A DNA stretch of 64,000 bases from an uncultured Clostridia bacterium (GTDB lineage Bacteria > Bacillota > Clostridia > TANB77 > CAG-508), in assembly GCA_947625415.1 (NCBI GenBank), contig CANQOG010000005.1, forward strand, positions 1-64,000, given 5' to 3'. Made by a program: the position numbers and the translations under genes. Of this stretch, positions 60,076 through 64,000 are shown in pieces. Positions within the stretch are counted from its first letter, which is position 1. Every line of letters begins with the position of its first letter. The notes under the pieces are model-generated. The model was not told the DNA's origin, did no database searches, and was given only the letters and a program-made list of their open reading frames with translations.

Positions 60076-60540
60076 ATGTATAATCAAGAGGATATGATTT
60101 GCTCTTTTTGTGTAAATGATTATCATTTAGCTGTAATGATTACGCCATACATATATGAAGAAATTAACAAAGGAAAAAAAGTAATAACATTTTTAAACAG
60201 AGATTTGGATGAATATTTTAGAAAAGTAATAGCTACAAATAAAAAGTTTTGGGAAGAAGAGAAAATTTTTGAAAGAGTTGATATGAAAAAAACAAGGTTT
60301 GATAAGATTTCAGAAAAATTTGAAAACGTTCAAAATGATGATGTAGTAATAGTTGCAGGAGATAACGAATTTATAGATAGAATTAATAGATTATTAATAA
60401 ATTTTCACACAAATTTCACATTAGTAAATTGTTTTAATGTAAGTGACATTATTAAAAATGAAAACTTTAAAGTTTCAGATTATTCAAAAATCTTAAATAC
60501 TAAAGGATTAGAGAAAATAGAAAATGCAGATTTTGTTTAA
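60076..60540 (+). CDS. Protein of unknown function, faintly MEDS-like
   Basis: A 154-aa soluble protein; ATG 60076 follows GAGAGGAGAC. The N-terminal half (MICSFCVNDYHLAVMITPYI, INKGKKVITFLNRDLDEYF) recalls the MEDS sensory domain found in DcmR-like regulators and some two-component proteins, but the similarity is weak. No DNA-binding or catalytic motif is visible. It is transcribed alone, divergent from spoIIR. Confidence 0.6.
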   Translation: MYNQEDMICSFCVNDYHLAVMITPYIYEEINKGKKVITFLNRDLDEYFRKVIATNKKFWEEEKIFERVDMKKTRFDKISEKFENVQNDDVVIVAGDNEFIDRINRLLINFHTNFTLVNCFNVSDIIKNENFKVSDYSKILNTKGLEKIENADFV

Positions 60541-60687
60541 AAATTTGAATTAAAAATTTCTACTTCTTTATAGAGAAATGTAACTTTTGCAGGATTTATG
60601 TATATTGACTAAAAATAAAAAATAGTATATAACTGTTATTGTTAGATTTATAATATTGGCTAATGCGAAAGGAGAAAAGCGTTATAC

Positions 60688-63645
60688 ATGAAGAAGTTAG
60701 AAGAAATTAAAGATTTGCTTAAAAAATATGGCCAAGAACATTTATTGTTTTTTTATGACAAAATGGATGATAGCCAAAAAGAAGAATTATTAAATCAAAT
60801 TGAGAGTATAGATTTTGATTTAATGAAAGAGTTATATGAAAGTACAAAAAAGCCTTTAGATTTAGGGAACATTGTAGTTGAGCCAATAGAACATACAGAT
60901 AAATCAAGACTTACTGTTAGTGAAAAACAAGTATACGAACAAAAAGGTATTGAAGCAATTAAAGACCATAAATTTGCTGTAGTTACAATGGCTGGAGGAC
61001 AAGGAACAAGACTTGGACATTCTGGACCTAAAGGAACATATATATTTGATATAGAAAATAATAAATCAATTTTTGAAGCTTTGTGTGATACGTTAAAAAG
61101 AGCTTGGAAACAATATGCTACAGTAATCCCATGGTATATTATGACAAGTAAGGAAAATAATGATGCAACAGTTAGTTTTTTTGAAGAACATAATTATTTT
61201 GAATATCCAAAAGATGCTGTTAAATTTTTTAAACAAGGCGAATTGCCTATGCTTGATATGGAAGGAAAAATTTTACTTGAAGAAAATGGATTTGTTAAGT
61301 TAGCGGCAAATGGTCATGGTGGAACACTTCAATCAATGAAAAATTCAAAAATAATTGATGAAATGAAAGAAAAAGGAATTGAATGGATATTTATTAATGG
61401 TGTTGATAATGTTTTAGTAAAACCTGTTGATCCGCTTTTAATTGGTATGTCTATAACAAGTAAAGTTTTAGGCGCAGTTAAAACTATTGAAAAAACAGAC
61501 CCAAAAGAAAAAGTAGGTGTATTTTGTAGAAAAAATAAAAAAGTAGGTGTTGTTGAATATACTGAAATATCTGATGAGATGGCTAATCTTAGAGATGATT
61601 ATGGCTCTTTAGTTTATGGAGATGCAAATGCAGTTTTCCATTTATATAATATTAAAGGATTGGAAAAGGTTGCTGAAGTTAAACTTCCATATCATATCGC
61701 TGTTAAGAAAGCAAATTACATTGATAATAATGGAAATCTTGTAAAAGCTGAAAGGCCAAATGCTTATAAATTTGAAATGTTTATATTTGACTCTTATGAA
61801 ATGTTTGAAGATGTTGTAGTTCTAAGAGTTAAGAGAGAAGAAGAATTTGCTCCGATTAAAAATGCTGAAGGCGCAGATAGTCCAGAAACAGCTAGAAAAT
61901 TGTACAAAGACTATTTTGCTAAAGTTGAATATATGAATAAATATAATGATTGGTGTACAAATTCTGCATTTGATGAAGAAACAAGACAAGAATTGTTAAC
62001 AATTGCTGGTAATGATTCAGAAATTAAAGATAGATTTTATAAAGATTTAGAATTTGGAACTGCTGGAATGAGAGGAATTATTGGTAATGGTACAAACAGA
62101 ATGAATGTTTATACTGTAACAAAAGCAACTCAAGGTCTAGCAAACTATATTAATAAGCAAGATGGGGCAGACAGAGGAGTAGTAATTGCATTTGATTCTA
62201 GAAATATGTCACCTGAATTTGCGCAAGAAACAGCTTTAACATTAAATGCAAATGGAATAAAGACATATATTTTTGAATCTTTAAGAGCAGTTCCACAATT
62301 GTCATTTTCTGTAAGAGAATTAGGATGTATTGCTGGTGTAATGATTACAGCTAGTCATAATCCACCAGAATATAATGGTTATAAAGTTTATTGGGAAGAT
62401 GGTGCTCAAATAGTTGCACCTCATGATAAAGGAATTATTGAAGAGGTAAATAAAGTTAAAGATTATAAATCTGTTAAAAGAATGACTTTACAAGAAGCAA
62501 AAATAAAAAAATTATATAATATTGTAGGTGAGGCTCTTGATAAAATGTATATTAGAGCTATTAAAGAACAATCTATTAATAGAGATGTAATCAAAGAAAT
62601 GAAGGATTTAAAAATCGTTTATACACCACTTCATGGTGCTGGAAATATTGGTGTTCAGACAATTTTAAGTGAACTTGGGTTTGAAAATGTTTATGTAGTT
62701 CCAGAGCAAGAGATGCCAAATGGAAATTTTCCAACTGTTGATTATCCAAATCCTGAGGATAAAAAAGCGTTTAAGTTAGCTTTAAAATTGGCTAAAAAAG
62801 TAAACGGAGATGTTGTTCTTGCAACAGACCCAGATAGTGATAGATTAGGTGTATATGCTAAAAATTCAAAAACTGGTGAGTATATTCCATTTACTGGAAA
62901 TATGTCAGGACTTTTAATTGCTGAATATATATTATCAGAGAAAAAGAAAAGAAATCAAATTCCTTCAAATGGAGCTTTAATTACAACAATAGTTTCTTCA
63001 AATTTAGCAAAAGCTATTGCAAAAGAGTATAAATTAAAGCTTGTTGAGACTTTAACAGGATTCAAATACATAGGTGAACAGATAAGAAATTTTGAAAATA
63101 CAGGTTCAAATACATATATGTTTGGATTTGAAGAAAGCTATGGATGCTTAGTTGGAACACATGCAAGAGATAAAGATGGAATTGTAGCTGTAATGCTATT
63201 ATGCGAAGCTGCTGCATTTTACAAAAAACAAGGATTGACATTAGTTGATCAAATGGAAAGAATTTATCAAAAATATGGATATTATAAAGAAGATATATTA
63301 ACGATAACTTTAAAAGGTGCAGATGGTGCTGAAAAAATGAAAGACTTGGTTGATAGTTTTAGAAGTAAACCATTAAAAGAAATTGCAGGATATAAAGTAG
63401 AAAGCTTTAGAGATTATAAAAAAGAAATTATAATCGATTATAAAACAAATAAAGAATCAAAAACTGACCTTCCAAATTCAAATGTTCTATATTATGAAAT
63501 GGCTGATGATGCTTGGTGTTGTGTAAGACCATCAGGAACAGAACCAAAGCTTAAATTTTATATGGGAGTTAAAGAAAAAACTGAAGAAGCTGCAAATGTT
63601 AAGCTTTCAAAATTGAAAAGAGCAATGGAAAATTTAACATATTAA
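60688..63645 (+). CDS. Fused UDP-sugar pyrophosphorylase and phosphoglucomutase
   Basis: A 985-aa fusion. Residues about 1-400 form a UDP-GlcNAc/UDP-glucose pyrophosphorylase of the eukaryote-like UDPGP type, with MAGGQGTRLGHSGPKGTY near residue 101 and FINGVDNVL. Residues about 430-985 form a phosphohexomutase with catalytic serine motif TASHNPPEYNGYK (about 554), metal loop DPDSDRLG (about 714), sugar loop FGFEESYG (about 811) and phosphate loop RPSGTEPKLKFY (about 947). Together they would turn a hexose-6-phosphate into a UDP-sugar on one chain, for wall and glycolipid synthesis. GAAAGGAGAAAA precedes the ATG. The frame is intact, with no in-frame CGG. Confidence 0.9.
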   Translation: MKKLEEIKDLLKKYGQEHLLFFYDKMDDSQKEELLNQIESIDFDLMKELYESTKKPLDLGNIVVEPIEHTDKSRLTVSEKQVYEQKGIEAIKDHKFAVVTMAGGQGTRLGHSGPKGTYIFDIENNKSIFEALCDTLKRAWKQYATVIPWYIMTSKENNDATVSFFEEHNYFEYPKDAVKFFKQGELPMLDMEGKILLEENGFVKLAANGHGGTLQSMKNSKIIDEMKEKGIEWIFINGVDNVLVKPVDPLLIGMSITSKVLGAVKTIEKTDPKEKVGVFCRKNKKVGVVEYTEISDEMANLRDDYGSLVYGDANAVFHLYNIKGLEKVAEVKLPYHIAVKKANYIDNNGNLVKAERPNAYKFEMFIFDSYEMFEDVVVLRVKREEEFAPIKNAEGADSPETARKLYKDYFAKVEYMNKYNDWCTNSAFDEETRQELLTIAGNDSEIKDRFYKDLEFGTAGMRGIIGNGTNRMNVYTVTKATQGLANYINKQDGADRGVVIAFDSRNMSPEFAQETALTLNANGIKTYIFESLRAVPQLSFSVRELGCIAGVMITASHNPPEYNGYKVYWEDGAQIVAPHDKGIIEEVNKVKDYKSVKRMTLQEAKIKKLYNIVGEALDKMYIRAIKEQSINRDVIKEMKDLKIVYTPLHGAGNIGVQTILSELGFENVYVVPEQEMPNGNFPTVDYPNPEDKKAFKLALKLAKKVNGDVVLATDPDSDRLGVYAKNSKTGEYIPFTGNMSGLLIAEYILSEKKKRNQIPSNGALITTIVSSNLAKAIAKEYKLKLVETLTGFKYIGEQIRNFENTGSNTYMFGFEESYGCLVGTHARDKDGIVAVMLLCEAAAFYKKQGLTLVDQMERIYQKYGYYKEDILTITLKGADGAEKMKDLVDSFRSKPLKEIAGYKVESFRDYKKEIIIDYKTNKESKTDLPNSNVLYYEMADDAWCCVRPSGTEPKLKFYMGVKEKTEEAANVKLSKLKRAMENLTY

Positions 63646-63688
63646 AAATAAATCGTTCCTTTAAGAAAAAGGAACGATTTATTTTTTA
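63646..63688. terminator. Bidirectional terminator after the fusion gene
   Basis: AAATAAATCGTTCCTTT and AAAGGAACGATTTATTT form a long perfect stem with A- and T-runs, shared by the two convergent genes. Confidence 0.9.
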
Positions 63689-64000
63689 AAATATACTTAA
63701 TAATGATAAGTAGATTACTAATAAAACAAATGGTAAGAGTAAAGCAAATATTAAACATTGCTTAGCAAATTTTGGAAAAGGTCCAATATTTAGTAAAAAT
63801 TCTATAATTCCGATTGGTGGAAGTATAAAACATAATATTTTCATAAATATATCTGCAGAACGTTCATTTTCTGGAATTGGTTGACCACAATGAACGCAAG
63901 TAATACTATCTTTTGAGATTCTTTTTTTACAACATTTACAAATTATCATATTAGGGTCATTTGAGTCAAATTCTGGATCTTGTAATGAATGAGAAAAAGA
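63686..64000 (-). CDS. Zinc-ribbon membrane protein, cut by window edge
   Basis: The frame is open to the right edge. The visible part has a zinc ribbon with two C-x-x-C pairs (CKCCKKRIS ... CVHCGQPIPE). Two hydrophobic helices follow (IFMKILCFILPPIGIIEFLL and IFALLLPFVLLVIYLSLLSI). An ATG at 63949 has no ribosome-binding site, so the start is probably outside the window. The function is unknown. Confidence 0.6.
   Translation of the reverse strand, partial: SFSHSLQDPEFDSNDPNMIICKCCKKRISKDSITCVHCGQPIPENERSADIFMKILCFILPPIGIIEFLLNIGPFPKFAKQCLIFALLLPFVLLVIYLSLLSIF

Overview
The window is very AT-rich DNA from a spore-forming, low-GC Firmicute, most like an uncultured Clostridia lineage. It carries spoIIR, spmA/spmB and a gerM-like gene. 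It spans the chromosome origin. The dnaA-rpmH and dnaA-dnaN intergenic regions (about 26.6-28.5 kb) hold DnaA boxes. Most genes to the left run on the minus strand and those immediately to the right run on the plus strand, co-directional with replication.

Layout. 0-7 kb: a UgtP-type glycolipid glycosyltransferase, then recR-ybaB-dnaX, the small SRP RNA, tadA and mgtE. 7-10.6 kb: tRNA-Arg(CCT) and a type IV secretion block (VirB3-, TrbL-, VirB2- and VirD4-like). 10.7-15.5 kb: a DUF1858 redox protein, dnaI, dnaD and gyrA. 15.6-19.8 kb: a second secretion block (CpaE-like ATPase and a split VirB4). 20.5-28.3 kb: gyrB, a DUF6056 membrane protein, remB, recF, dnaN, dnaA and oriC. 28.6-37.8 kb: rpmH-rnpA-yidD-yidC-jag, mnmE, mnmG, rsmG, parA, parB and a DUF4446 gene. 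37.8-46.3 kb is accessory: three related AT-rich non-coding units, AT tandem repeats, a regulator/pilin pair, decayed and intact toxin-antitoxin genes, an IS remnant and two tRNA-Ser genes. 46.3-64 kb: a giant acyl-CoA dehydratase activase, gerM, a second regulator/pilin pair, rsmI, spmA/spmB, walJ, murA, spoIIR and a sugar-nucleotide fusion enzyme.

The outstanding observation concerns decoding. Twelve genes are interrupted by +1 frame breaks, sixteen in all, and every break has the same form: an in-frame CGG codon. Reading the four bases CGGN as one glycine restores a full-length, family-typical protein each time. The genes are the ugtP-like gene (2 sites), tadA, dnaI, dnaD, remB, recF (2), dnaN, two pilins, rsmI (2), murA and spoIIR (2). 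All four CGGN words occur (CGGA 7, CGGT 6, CGGG 2, CGGC 1). The restored glycine is often a signature residue, as in the GGGH and PGQE motifs of the glycosyltransferase, the GGC loop of MurA, the PIPG motif of RsmI and the IGIF motif of RemB. By eye I found no in-frame CGG in any uninterrupted gene, while CGG across codon borders (such as AAC GGA) is common and harmless. CCG proline and CGT/CGA arginine codons are used normally. The simplest biological reading is that CGG has lost its arginine meaning and CGGN is decoded as glycine, by a four-base-reading tRNA or by +1 slippage at an unassigned codon. A systematic base-calling artefact is the main alternative. Raw reads, the genome's tRNA set and peptide mass spectrometry would decide. 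Coordinates given for these twelve genes run across the shift sites.

How the genes fit together. The left and central parts hold the initiation and clamp machinery (DnaA, DnaN, DnaD, DnaI, DnaX, gyrase, RecF, RecR) and segregation (ParA/ParB). The UDP-sugar fusion enzyme could supply the UgtP-like enzyme and MurA. SpoIIR, SpmA/B and a GerM-like protein point to endospore formation. The secretion genes have no relaxase in this window and look like a resident chromosomal system.
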